From Atkinsonella hypoxylon (Eukaryota > Ascomycota > Sordariomycetes > Hypocreales > Clavicipitaceae): a stretch of 64,000 nt of DNA. Shown here one piece after another: positions 10,401 through 21,903 of this stretch. The translations under genes were made by a program, and so were the position numbers. Numbering within the stretch: position 1 is the stretch's first letter; every line of letters begins with the position of its first letter. The notes below the pieces were generated by a model that saw nothing but the letters and a program-made list of their open reading frames with translations, did no database searches and was not told the DNA's origin. The stretch is taken from contig JFHB01000089.1 in the NCBI GenBank assembly GCA_000729835.1, positions 1 through 64,000 on the forward strand. Direction: 5' to 3'.

Positions 10401-13183
10401 GTTTTTGTGAATCATTCGGCAGGATTGTCAATATTCTCTTGAGCTCCATGGCCAGTGACCAAGCTACTGTGCGCAGTAAAAGCTTGAAGAGTGTCAATCA
10501 AGTACTCGAGACCGACCCGTCAATCCTGGATAGTGACTCAACCGTCATCCAGCTCATTCTGGACTGTGCCAGCGACTCGTCCACCCAAGTCAGAGACTCA
10601 GCTCTTGGCTTGCTGGGAAGCTGTATCAGCATGCGACCTGTGTTGGAACCCTCACTGACGCCCAAGATCATCGAGCGGTTTCAGGATGCTGGTGTTGGTG
10701 TACGTAAGCGAGCCATGAAACTGGCGCGCGACATCTACTTGCGAAATCGCAGCAAAGTGCTTCGAAGCACCATTGCTAACGGTCTTTTACGTCGAATACA
10801 AGACCCCGACGAAGGTGTCCGTGATTTAGCTCGGCAAATGATCGAGGAGGTGTGGTTTGCACCATTCTATTCCAACGAAATCACTGCGAGCTTCGAAACT
10901 TCGCTTTCCGAACATGTAGCACTCATTATACAAACAGTTAAGGGTGGCACTGTCACTGACATGTTGGATAAAGTATTTCAGGCGATTCTCAAGCCTCAGA
11001 ACAAGCCTCAGGAAGGCCAAGGGCCATTTGGCGTTTGCTCGAAACTTGTTGGAATCATGTTCGGGCTGATTGACAATCCCGAATCAGAAGACACAAGTGT
11101 GCCGTCTGGGCGAGATGCATTACAGGTGCTTACAATCTTTGCCAAAGCTGATCCGAAGCTGTTTAGTTTGGAACAAATTAAGTTACTGAAATCACAACTT
11201 GCCAGCTTCTCCGGCGCGGAAGAACTGGCAGCATTCAGAGCGGTCACCGTTATCTACAAAAGAGTATTGCCGCAGCTTCCCACTGTCCACAAAGAATTTC
11301 TCAGCGAGGTGAGACTGCAGCTTCTGAGGGGCATTGGAAAGATTTCTTCCCGCGGAGCTCTGGATGACTTGATTGCGTGTGCTCATGCGGTGTGCGAACT
11401 GCTTCATGACTTTGGCCCCTTGGCCACGGTCGTCGCATCCAGCTTGATGGCTATGCAACGACTTATAAAGGCACAACTCGATGCTAAACGGCTCAACCTT
11501 CTGGCCGCGTACTCTATCATTGTCGGTAGTGTCGGAAAACATTGTGATCTCGACAAGCAAGTCCAGATCTTCAGAGACAAGTTTCCTGAATGGAAAGGTG
11601 ATTCTGTCCCGAAGTTAATTGTGGATATTCTTTCTCCGTTTTCTTTACCGCAAAAATCATTGGAAGCTCGAAAAGCATCCATCGAGGCGATTGGACTCGT
11701 CTGCCAGTCTTGGCCCCGGAATTACGTACTTGCCAAAGTATATACAGCTTTTCAGCAGGCTTTTCAGGACAAAGTACCTATCCTGGAGACTATGATTCTT
11801 CGTTCCTTCAAAGAGTTCTTGGTAACAGAGGAAAGACGATCCGAAGCAGCTGCAGAAGATGCTTCTGGCAGTAAGAAGAAGGAGCTCACTGTCATGGGAG
11901 GCACCAACTTTGATGATGTTGCCAGTGCCACGACACAACGATTTCTAAAAGACATAACTCGCATTGCATTGTCTAGTCAAGATGAACATGCTTTCTTGGC
12001 GATGGAGGTTCTTGGCAGCATCAATCGCCAAGGCTTGACTCACCCCAAGGAGACTGGCATCACTTTGATTACTCTGGAAACATCCGCCAACAGGAAAATT
12101 GCCGAACTTGCCTTTTTGGAACACAAGTCACTTCATGAGAAACACGAGACTGTTCTGGAACGGGAGTACGTCAAGGCTGTACAGTCGGCTTACAACTATC
12201 AACGCGACATTGTCAAAGATTCCCATGGCGCGACAACGGATCCGTTCCAATCGAAGCTCCACCTATTGATGGAAGTCTTGAAAATTAGTAAAATGAAGAA
12301 CCGCCAGCGATTCCTAGAAAGGTTTGTTGGTCAAGTCGACTTCGATCTAGCAAAGCTAAATGTCAAAGAGGACCTGCCTCACCATGTGGACTTCTCACGC
12401 TTTATTGCCGAGAACCTGGCCTTTTTCGAGTACCAGACGGTGGGAGAGCTTCAGACTACGGTCAACAAGATTGAAAAAATTGTAACCGGCACTGGTGCCA
12501 CGGTAGCTCAAGCGATAGAGTCCGAGGTTTTCAATGTTCGTATGGACCTTGATCAACCGGAAGACCCTGCGCCTGCACCAGCACTCAACGGATCGATCGC
12601 CGTGTCAATCGATGGAGCCACAGCCGAGGCACCTCCCTTCGGTGCAGCATCGCCAGCGTTGTCAGTTGAGCCACAGCGACTTCGTCAACTGACTGCTGCG
12701 TCCATCATCCTTCTCTCTTTGTGGGAAGTACGGACACACCTGCGCCGTTTGTTCGGCATGGGGACAAGTCGCCATGACAACCGAGCCAAGGCTCTAGCCA
12801 AGGACTTGAACAAGTCGCCCATGAAGGTACAAGGTGTGCACGGGGAGAGGGTTTGGGAAGAAATCGTGTCTCACATGAACGGTCTCTCAAGCCAGGAGAG
12901 CATGGCACAAAAATGCAAGGCGTTTGTGGAGCTGATGAACGTCGACAAGGAATTCAAAGTGGCGGCGGACGACGAAGATATGGAGGTGGACGGCCCGAGC
13001 ACTCCAAGCGAAGGTGACGACGACGAGAGCGGTGACAGAGGTCGGAAAAGGAAGGCGGCCGGGACTCCAGGAGGGAGAAAGAAGAGGGCGCGGTCCAACT
13101 CGCAGCAGCCGCGCAGGAGAGGACGGCCACCGAAACAGAGCGTGGATAGCGATGATGGAGATATACACGGAGAATGGTTATAA
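7491..13183 (+). CDS. SCC2: Cohesin loader Scc2 / Mis4 / NIPBL
   Basis: Large HEAT-repeat protein that with Scc4 loads cohesin onto chromosomes and stimulates its ATPase. Three exons, 7491-7647, 7727-7910 and 7966-13183, join in frame to give about 1852 residues, typical of fungal Scc2. The first 200-300 residues are low in structure, as expected for the Scc4-binding part. An acidic linker (DEPDDDDDNR) lies near 570-640. The core HEAT region includes SSTQVRDSALGLLGSC near 980-1000 and VGVRKRAMKLARDIYLRN just after it, which are hallmark Nipped-B segments. The conserved C-terminal domain follows at about 1330-1620. The tail is basic, with GGRKKRARS and an AT-hook-like RRRGRPPKQ, suggesting direct DNA contact. 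The promoter region is shared with RPA12. Confidence 0.95.
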
Positions 13184-15537
13184 GCGGAGGGCACGGATGC
13201 ATTTAAAAGGCGATATATGGAGACAAGAAAGCTGGACTGTCTATGATGTACAGAGGTGGATAGACGATGAGATTCTTGGCGGGTGATAGATGCTGCCACT
13301 TGGCCGAAGACAGCGAGGGAGGAGAAGACCTGTTCTACATTTCCATTTCTGTCCTTTTGACACATGATACCAGACCATCTCGGTCGTACACAGAAAGACA
13401 AGGGATTGACTGTATACTACTATATCTACCACTTAATAATGAAAAGACGCGAAATGTCCTGAGGTTCATAATTAAGCGGCTTAAGCCAGGTGTGTTGCTA
13501 CAATGCAATATCGATTATGGAAATGAGCGCTGGGCGTATTGAGCTGGACCAGAGTGGTTTTTCTGAATATGGCGACATCAATTGATGAATGCAGACGAAA
13601 CCTGTGGGGGCAAAGAACGATTGGTTCGATGACGGTGTCATCCAGAAGACACTTTTGACACAGTGCCACGTTGAACAGCAGCGCCAGGGGCTTGGTTAGA
13701 TGCGTCCAGGCGGAAGATATTGCCGGATTTAAACGAGGATGGGGCATGAATCCAACGTTAAGCCAAGAACTGAATGGAGGGCATGCTTGGTGCAGAAGTA
13801 CATACAAAGGCGACGACGAGATGTTTACATCTGGAGTCAATGCTTGATTATATTACTAGGCAGGGCTTCATTTGCTCGGGCGTCAGGGGCCAGGGGAGAA
13901 ACTAACAAACTGAGTTGCTGGGTTGCGGAAGACCAAGTGGGGCAAGGGACAGGGACAGGGATCTGTGGTTCTGTTCTGGAATGGGCGAATGGGCGCGTGG
14001 GGACAGGAAAATAACAAACGTACGGAGTGGAGATATACCTACCTGGTAGTAGGCAATCAGGTAGGAGTGACGTTGGGCGATGACGTCTGGTCAATTGGTT
14101 AGTAGTACAGTGAATCATTCATTACCTTGGCATGGTCTCAGAGGCCAACCAACGACGCTGCGCAACTTAATGCAACTGTCGGGTCGAAGGATGAATTGAC
14201 GCACAGAACACCCGGTGCTACGTGGACAGGTACGGAGATACGAGTACTCGGTACACACAAAACACGTCTAGGTAGGTACCTAGGCACCTGGTAGCTGGCT
14301 GAATGTCCAAATAGCCCTAGGTACCTAGGTAGGTAACCAGAGGTATCTACCAGCCACTCTCCCTCTCAAAAGTCTATTTTTTGTCCCTTTTCTTGTTCAC
14401 GGTCTACGGTCTACGTCTGCCCAGTCACAAGCCTCCTGAACCACAGACATACATGTTGTGTGTCTTTCGGCACTTGGATACCTAGGTACTTGGTAGTTAC
14501 GCCAGACCCAGCGTTTGCGCCTGTCGATCGTTTGTGCTTTTGCACCAGAACAGCTCGAGAACAGCTCGAGAAGAGGCCGCCGACTGCGATTACGATTGCG
14601 TGTGCATTGAATTAATAACCCCACGCACCCTGGGTACTTCCATATCCATATTAATAGGGGAGCAAAGAGCGTGCCAAATAGCCAAGGAAGGGCAGGCAGA
14701 TCTTCGCAGATCTTCAGGTCTCTTGGCAGATTTCCCTCTTGGCATCTGTACCCTCATCATTCCCACAACAAACTCCCATTTCCTGGGCGACAAATTATCA
14801 TCGCGGAATTTGCGGTCCAGAGGATTTAGCTTTGACCGAATTTCCGGCGCCGTCATCATGACTTCGTGTGAGTATTGTCCTTTTCTTTTTGTCCTTGTGT
14901 TGATAGTTCATCATCACGACGCCGTCCACCTCTTTCCTCTGGTCGCCTCCGTAGCCACTGTCAACAAACGAATTGGCGCCCTGTCCACCTCGAAACAGCG
15001 TTTTGGTAGCTCAGTCGTCGCATTTGTGGTGGCTGATTGCTCCGTCGTCCATTAATCATGCAAGGAATCACGGATATCGTGCCGAGCTCACTTGGTCAAC
15101 TTCGCCGCTCATGCACTCAAGCGGCTATTACCCAGCACAGCCCCGTTGACTATGGCCCGTCGCCCACAATTTATTTCCTCACGGCATGGAACCATCGGGC
15201 CCAGCTCATCCCAGCTCATCGCCCGCCTTACTGGGCTTGGTTCACCATTCAAGACGGAACGACTTAGTCGGTCCTTATCGCACTTTGTTCCCGCCTCGCT
15301 TGCTTGTACGGCCCTTGGGAATCTCGTCCCAGAATGCCGGACTCGGACCCGGAAGTCTTGGAAATCCTTGACCTTTCTTAGTTCCTTGTATATTTTAAGC
15401 TTCATTCATCAGATCGGCTTGCATACACCCCACTCAGTACCAGATTGATCGTCCAGTTTCAGGTGCTCTGCGCGCATTTGCCAACCGTCTCAGAAGTAGA
15501 GTATATGAGCTAACAGTAGTTGCAACTTTTGTTCGCC
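13184..15537. other. Long spacer between SCC2 and the Ca2+/H+ exchanger
   Basis: About 2.35 kb without a gene I can support. It contains clustered CCTAGGTA-type motifs at 14267-14350 and 14479-14490 and TACGGAGT motifs near 14020 and 14231. Several frames stay open for 75-170 codons on the plus strand between 14534 and 15448, but none shows a domain. The part from about 14500 on looks like a long 5' leader for the exchanger: an ATG at 14859 is followed at once by a GTGAGT donor-like site. The first few hundred bases are the SCC2 3' region. Confidence 0.6.
14267..14350. repeat. Cluster of CCTAGGTA palindromic motifs
   Basis: Within 84 bases the motif CTAGGTAGGTACCTAGG and shortened copies occur three times, separated by unrelated sequence; a further copy is at 14479-14490. 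The same motif recurs far away (30102-30140, 36358-36368, 46927-46937, 61389-61402). The units are built from overlapping palindromes (CCTAGG, GGTACC). Confidence 0.75.
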
Positions 15538-17381
15538 ATGGTAGTCAATCATTTCAAGAACAAGCGTGCGGCACACAACATCCATCGATCACAAGCCGAC
15601 CAATGGAACCCCTTCCGTCATGTTTCATGGGGTAACCGTGCGAAGCGTCGAGAAACGTGGGCTGGAAGTGAGTTGGAGGCACAGAATAGCAACAAACTCT
15701 CACATGCAGTCACCGCACCAACTCCCGCTGCTGCGGTGTCCAGAGATCCGCCAAATACCGATGCTAGGGTCGGGCGAAGCGGATCAAGCGATGAAGCAGC
15801 GAGGACGTGTCACAGCATCGACCAGTCAAGCGAGATTGCCGCCAACGACCGCTCACTGGGAGACAGCCCGGCCGGAGGACTCAAGAAAAGAAAGACAGAC
15901 AACGATACCACGAGGACGGAGGGCGCGCCTACTACCTTGAAACCTACATTGACCGCCGATGGCGACGGCGACGGGAAGAGAAAGGTAGAAAAAGATGGCT
16001 TCATTCGCCATGTTCAACCCAAGGAGCCTTTCACTGTTGCAAATCAGATACAACGCACCTTGTTGAATTCGTGGATCAACATCCTGATACTAGCAGCTCC
16101 TGCTGGTATAGCTATGCATTATGCCCATGTCAATGGCATTGCTGTCTTTGTTGTAAATTTTGTTGCCATTATCCCCTTGGCAGCCATGCTCAGCTTTGCC
16201 ACTGAGGAGGTCGCTCTGCGCACTGGCGAAACCCTGGGCGGACTCATCAATGCGACTTTTGGAAATGCCGTCGAATTGATTGTTGCCGTTATTGCCCTGT
16301 CCGACAACAAGGTCGCCATTGTCCAGACGTCCCTGATTGGATCCATTCTCTCAAACTTGCTCCTTGTCATGGGCTTTTGCTTCTTCTTCGGTGGCTTGAG
16401 GAGACAAGAGCAGCATTTCAACCAAACTGTTGCCCAAACGGCTGCCTCACTACTCGCCCTTGCTGTCGCATCCGTCATTGTTCCCTCGGTCTTTGAGGCG
16501 GTCACTGTCAATGTGAGCCAGGACGACATTGCCAAAATGTCCAGAGGGACCTCGGTCATCCTTCTCGTTGTGTATGGCGCATACCTGTTCTTTCAACTAA
16601 AGACTCACCAAGAAGTTTTCAACGAAGAGAGCCAAAAGGTCGCAGCCAAACCTTGGTCGCACGGTGGTATCGGCAATGGAGCAATTAAGCAGGGGCTAGC
16701 CATGCCCAGCGCACTCATGGGTTACGCAATGCCCGACATGAACGAGAATCAACGCTTGTCGAGGATGCTCATGAACCAGCGCCTCCTGGAGGCGGAGGAC
16801 AACGATGAGGGCGAGGACCCTCAATTGCACTTCTTTGTCGCTCTAGCTAGCCTTACCGCGTCGACCATTATTATTGCTTTTTGCGCCGAGTGTCTCGTGT
16901 CCAGTATTGATGACATTGTGACGCAAGGTGGCCTGAAGGAGGAGTTTGTTGGTCTGATCTTGCTTCCCATCGTCGGAAACGCCGCGGAGCATGCCACCGC
17001 TGTCACCGTTGCCATCAAGGACAAGATGGATCTTGCTATTGGTGTTGCCGTTGGCTCCAGTATGCAGGTCGCTCTTTTCCTGATTCCACTGCTCGTCATT
17101 ATCGGCTGGTGTATGGGCAATCGGAATATGGACCTTAGCTTTGACATGTTCCAAGTAGCAGTCATGTTTGTTGCAGTGTTGCTGACAAACTACCTAATTA
17201 GCGATGGCAAGAGCCACTGGTTGGAGGGTTTTCTGCTCATATGTCTCTACTCTATCATTGCTGTCTGCTCTTTCTGTAAGTATTCCATTTGGATCTATGC
17301 TTTCATGGGACAATGCTAATGACCATGCTCTCAGGGTATCCCAACAGCGAGCTCGACAAGGCCAACGGCAAGACGAACTAG
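15538..17381 (+). CDS. VCX1: Vacuolar Ca2+/H+ exchanger (CAX/Vcx1 family)
   Basis: Antiporter that moves Ca2+ into the vacuole in exchange for protons. Two exons, 15538-17275 and 17335-17381, give 594 residues. The first 180 residues are hydrophilic and charged, a cytosolic extension longer than in yeast Vcx1 that may be regulatory. The membrane core holds the two signature alpha-repeats: GNAVELIVAVIAL in the first half and GNAAEHATAVTVA in the second, each with the key acidic residue. Between the halves is the acidic loop EAEDNDEGEDP, typical of the family. About eleven hydrophobic segments are visible. The last exon adds WYPNSELDKANGKTN after an intron with a GTAAGT donor; without splicing the protein would end in a short unrelated tail. 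The ATG at 15538 is the first in frame. Confidence 0.95.
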
Positions 17382-18491
17382 TCGGCCGTATCTATCTTCC
17401 GAAGTTGCTGTACAGCGTTTGAGTTTGGTTGGAAAGGATGCAAGACGGCCATCTAGATACCATACGCATTTTGATTTTCTCTAAACATGTGGTTCTACAT
17501 CTCAGAGGAATAACCTTTGTCTTCTACGTTCCTGATACTGTGCCTAAGGCAGGACTCTTGTTGCATTAATTTGCGTGTTTTGGCACACCTCTTGCCCCTA
17601 TATATATAATTTTTTTTTTTTGCATTGCGGCTCGTTCGCACTCATGACATCTTCTAGGTACGGTACTTGGTTTGTGGCCCATTTGTACATTATATAGCGC
17701 CCAACGCGGCATACTGGTGAGGAGTGTCCCAAAGATAAATTTGTCAGACCAGAATATCGACGTACATGTCGTGGCATAGCCACTCACAATGGGCACGCTT
17801 TTCTTTACAATACCATTATATACTCGCCTTGTCACGAAATATCCGCACCTCTCTGCATTTTCTTAACGTTTTGTCAAACCATGTGCATGTCTCTCATTTT
17901 CATAAACACTTCCATTCTCGTTCGCAATCAATCCTGTTACCCCATGAACTAAAACTACCTGCAAGACCGCCCATCAAGCTCACGCAGTCAATCGCAAAGT
18001 TCCTCGGCTAAATCCCCATCCCTCTCTGCTTTACTAGCCTTCCTCGTCACCCCAACCGGCTAAGAAGACTCTAAACTCTCAGAATTCGAACTCGCGATTG
18101 ACGCCTGAAGGTGGTTCTAAGCTCCTTGATTCACGGGCGCAAACTAGTGACTGGCAATCTCTGTGTCCAAGACCCCCTAACATCTAGTTGCAAAGAGGCG
18201 CGGAACGGCCCTGGGTTAGTAGCAACGAATCCGTCCCCTACCATTTTGGCTGCAGCTGACAGCCAGGGGTCGGACGGCTTATGACGGAATTGTCGCCTGA
18301 GGCATCCAACTCCGGCTCAAGACCGGCAAGACAAAAAAGTTAAAGGAACGCGGGTGGATTGCACCTTCTGAGCACCTTCGAGAAGAATCCATTTACAGTG
18401 ACTGCAAGCTGCCTAGTTGTGAACGCCCGTTGTAACTTTATATCCACGCTTCCTTTCCCGCTAGATCTTTGATGATCGGGCGTCGTGGAAC
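17382..18491. other. Intergenic region VCX1 / MDJ1
   Basis: About 1.1 kb. It starts with the 3' region of the exchanger, has a T-rich run at 17610-17621, and ends in the MDJ1 promoter. I see no further gene. Confidence 0.6.
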
Positions 18492-20220
18492 ATGAATTCC
18501 AATCTGCTCACAAAGGCCGTTCGGCCTGCACGAGCTCTTGCGCAAAGCAAGCTTGGTGGCAGGCCCAAGCTAAACCAATGCTTGACTAAGGGTGCACCGC
18601 TTCACACATCTGCTGTTCGTGTCGGCCGTCGCGATGAGTGTAAGTGGACAACTTGGGGCCGTGCTCCCGCCAGTAAGAGGGTACGTTTTTCAATGTCGTC
18701 GGAATTGTCTGTTGTCCTTACTTGCTCATTCAGACTCAATTACAGGCATTCCATAGCACCAACGCGATGTCACACAAGGACCCCTATCAAGCTCTCGGCG
18801 TGAGCAAATCTGCTTCTGCTTCAGAAATCAAGAAAGCATACTACGGTCTGGCTAAGAAATTCCATCCCGATACGAATAAAGATCCCGGTGCAAAGGAGAA
18901 ATTCGCCGAGATCCAATCCGCCTACGAGATCCTCTCCGACCCGAAGAAGAAGGAACAATATGATCAGTTTGGTGCCGCCGGCTTCGACCCAAGCGGCGCT
19001 TCTGGAGGCGATCCTTTCGGAGGAGCTGGTAATCCATTCTCAGGCTTCGGCGCCCAGGGTGGATTTGGCGGTGGGTTCAACTTCGAGGACATTTTTTCGG
19101 CATTCACGGGCCAGCAGGGGCCATTTGGTGGACGTCGAGGCGCACAATCGAACCCGTTCCAGCAGGAAATACTTGTAGGCGAAGATATTGAGGTGCAGAC
19201 CAGTATCAGTTTCATGGAAGCGGCGAAGGGCACGAGCAAAACCATCAGCATCACGCCTCTAACAACTTGTGGAACTTGCACTGGCAGTGGGCTCAAGGCC
19301 GGAACTCAGCGATCGCAATGCAAATCTTGCAACGGGACTGGTACGCGTCTACATTTCATGCAAGGGGGATTCCAAATGGCTTCCACTTGTGGTACTTGTG
19401 ATGGAACTGGTTCGTCGATACCCAAGGGCTCGGAGTGTCGAACATGCTCTGGAAATGGCGTGATCAGGGAACGAAAAACCGTCACTGTTGATATTCCTGC
19501 CGGTATTGAGGACGGCATGCGATTACGTGTTGATGGCGTCGGTGATGCTCCGCCTACTGGGAAATCCGCTAGCTCCGATACCAGGACCCAGCGGGGTGAC
19601 CTTTACGTCTTTGTCCGTGTTGCAAAGGATCCCAAGTTCAGTCGCGAGGGGTCTAATATCCTTTACACTGCCAATATCCCCCTTACAACTGCATTGCTGG
19701 GTGGACAGGTCAATATCCCCACTCTCGATGGATCTGTCAATGTCAAGGTTGCCACTGGTACAAACACTGGTGATAAAGTGACGCTCACCGGAATGGGCAT
19801 GAAGAGATTGGGTGCACGCCGAGGAGGCTCTGGCGATTTACGGGTTGAGTTCAGGGTGAATATGCCCAAGTATCTCAGCGCCAACCAGCGCACTATTGTT
19901 GAAATGCTGGCAGACGAAATGGGCGACAAAACAGCGAAGCGAGTCATGAATGTTTCGTCGTCGAAAAAGTAAGCGGAATCGAAAAAGTCTAGAATATGGA
20001 GCATAACTGACCTAATTTCAACTCCAGCTCACCTGATCCGGAATCGCACAAAAACGAGGGATTCCTGAAGTCCATGTGGCACAATCTTACCAACCACCCC
20101 GCACATCAAAAGAACAACGGGGACAGCAGCAAGTCTGACAGTAGTGCCTCCACGAAGAAAGACGATGAGCAGAGCAAATCAAACGATGAAAGCAAGAGAT
20201 CCGATTCTGCATCCGGCTAG
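18492..20220 (+). CDS. MDJ1: Mitochondrial Hsp40 co-chaperone Mdj1
   Basis: Type I J-protein that works with mitochondrial Hsp70 in the matrix. Three exons, 18492-18680, 18746-19968 and 20028-20220, give 534 residues. The N-terminus is rich in Arg, Lys, Ser and Ala with no acidic residue for the first 45 positions, as for a matrix presequence. The J domain starts at KDPYQALGV with HPD at 103-105. A Gly/Phe-rich region follows, then four zinc-finger repeats from about 238: CGTCTGSG, CKSCNGTG, CGTCDGTG and CRTCSGNG. The substrate-binding domains follow. The third exon adds a hydrophilic Ser/Lys/Asp tail of about 64 residues. Exon 1 ends in phase 0 and joins AFHSTN, which resembles a processing site. 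It converges on another J-protein gene. Confidence 0.95.
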
Positions 20221-20792
20221 CCACATTGCCAGGACTAGCCGATGTGGTAAATTTGTATTATTATTGTGGAAGCACCGATGGAACTGGATAGAAGCGTGAG
20301 TAATGCATTCGCAGGTGTTTAAAACATTCTTGATTTTACCGCGAGCGGCGTTTCCTTGGGAGCGCAGGGGAACTTCGACCCTTTGCGCTGTGTACTAGTT
20401 TGTGATCTGTGATTTGTATCCGGACCTGTGTACTGTATATCATGAAGAGTTTCTGATGGTAGATAGTCCCAAGATAAATCCCCTTTTATGTATTTTACGA
20501 CCGATTCGATCAGTCTCTTGGTTTTATCATTGACACAGTTATTGTACGTAGACCCGTTTGACTATCAAGCCTCCAGCTCACAGTAATCACTGTGAAATTT
20601 GTGCCCCCGTCTGTCGGCGACAGGTGTTTGAATACAACGAGTGACCACTTCAAAACACTGCCATTAATGCCACACAATTCGCACACAGAGCTAACTATTC
20701 TAACAATTAAACGCAGGTCAAGTAAGAGGTATTTTGCTACTCGTGACATCATTATTGAATATATTCGTAAGTTCGATATTAATAACAGCAGC
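20221..20792. other. Convergent spacer MDJ1 / J-protein gene
   Basis: About 570 bases holding the 3' regions of two convergent genes. AT-rich stretches lie near 20470-20540 and 20690-20790. I see no gene or stable repeat. Confidence 0.6.
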
Positions 20793-21588
20793 TTACCCAA
20801 TTGGCTTCAATTTCTTCTTTTTCTTCTTGTCCGCATCCGTCGACTTGCCTTTCTGAAATGACCTCCAACTACTGATTCTCTCATCCCTCGTTGCCTCCCA
20901 ATCCTGCTCATGCTGCCTCTTTCGTTTCCTCTCCTCCAACTCGGCGTCCTGCTTCCTCTGCTCACGACCTTCTTCCTGCATTTGCGCCTTCATCTGGCGC
21001 CTACGTCGGTGCTCATTGTCTATCAGCACCTCCTTCGTCTTCTCGCGCCACTTCTTGGCAAACTCTTCTGTCTTGACTTCGGGACTGTCCACGGTCCATT
21101 TGTTTTCACGGATCAAGAGCATTCGTGCGTCGGCGATGGCTTCGTCTAGTCTGGCGCGATGCTTCTCGTCCATGAGCTCTGTTTGGGCTTTTTTGAGGCG
21201 GTCAAACGCATCCGGGGCTTGCGGGTTCTTTGTTTTGTCGGGATGGATGAGGAGGGACTTCTTGCGGTAGGTTAATTTGATGTCGGATTCGGGGACACCC
21301 GGTTGGAGGTCTAGCACAGCGTACCTATTTTGTGTTTTGGTTAGTGGATGCCTTTGAAAGGCTTCGACATATGAGTTCATTCATTGGTAGAGTGTGTCCT
21401 TACGCATCTAATCGGAAAGCTTTCAGAATTCGGTCGATTTCAGCATCCTGAAGCGCATTGTCAGTAATCTGGTTTGCCAAAGGGCTGAAAGTTGGGAAAG
21501 AAACTGGTAATACCTTGTCGAATTCTTTGGCTTCTAGCTCGAGAGCGTCGAGGGCATCTTTGTCGTCTTTCGTGTCGTCTGCCGCCAT
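20793..21588 (-). CDS. Nuclear J-domain protein of the SPF31 / DNAJC8 type
   Basis: J-protein related to fission yeast Spf31 and human DNAJC8, which associate with the spliceosome. Three exons on the minus strand: 21588-21514, 21447-21404 and 21324-20793, joining in frame for 216 residues. A short acidic N-terminus (MAADDTKDDKDALDALE) leads to EIDRILKAFRLDAYAVLDL, the family's typical run into the J domain. The J domain has HPD in the segment LLIHPDKTKNP. The rest is a highly charged helical stretch rich in Arg, Glu and Lys and ends in KKKKKKLKPIG, a likely nuclear localisation signal. The second intron has a good CACTAAC branch site. Divergent from DBP10 (315 bp between starts). The spliceosomal role is inferred from homologues. 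Confidence 0.9.
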
Positions 21589-21903
21589 GATGCTCCCTCT
21601 ACCTCCACTGTTGACTCGAACGAGCGTGGCCGTCTTGCAGGTGTTGTAATGCTTTTGATGATGGGCACGCTCCTGTTCGCCTTGCGAGGCTGTCGTGGGT
21701 CGGCTTGCTAGTCGGCCCATGTTCCATTAGTGTGATGCTAGGTCCACTTTTCCTGCCCCGCCAGCGATAAGATAAGATCAAGAGATTGCCCCAGAAAAAA
21801 ATTACGGCAGCTGGGACTGAGACGAGACGGTAAAACGGCCTTGCATAGTTAGTTATCCTTTCGACTTGATCTCGCAGGAGAACGAACGAGTCGGTCGGTC
21901 TCA
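21589..21903. other. Divergent promoter region J-protein / DBP10
   Basis: A 315-base spacer between two divergent start codons. Both 5' leaders and promoters must be here. No other feature is visible. Confidence 0.6.

Noticed and set aside
14534..15055. 173-codon plus-strand frame
   Set aside because: No domain, odd amino-acid order, and better explained as exchanger leader DNA.
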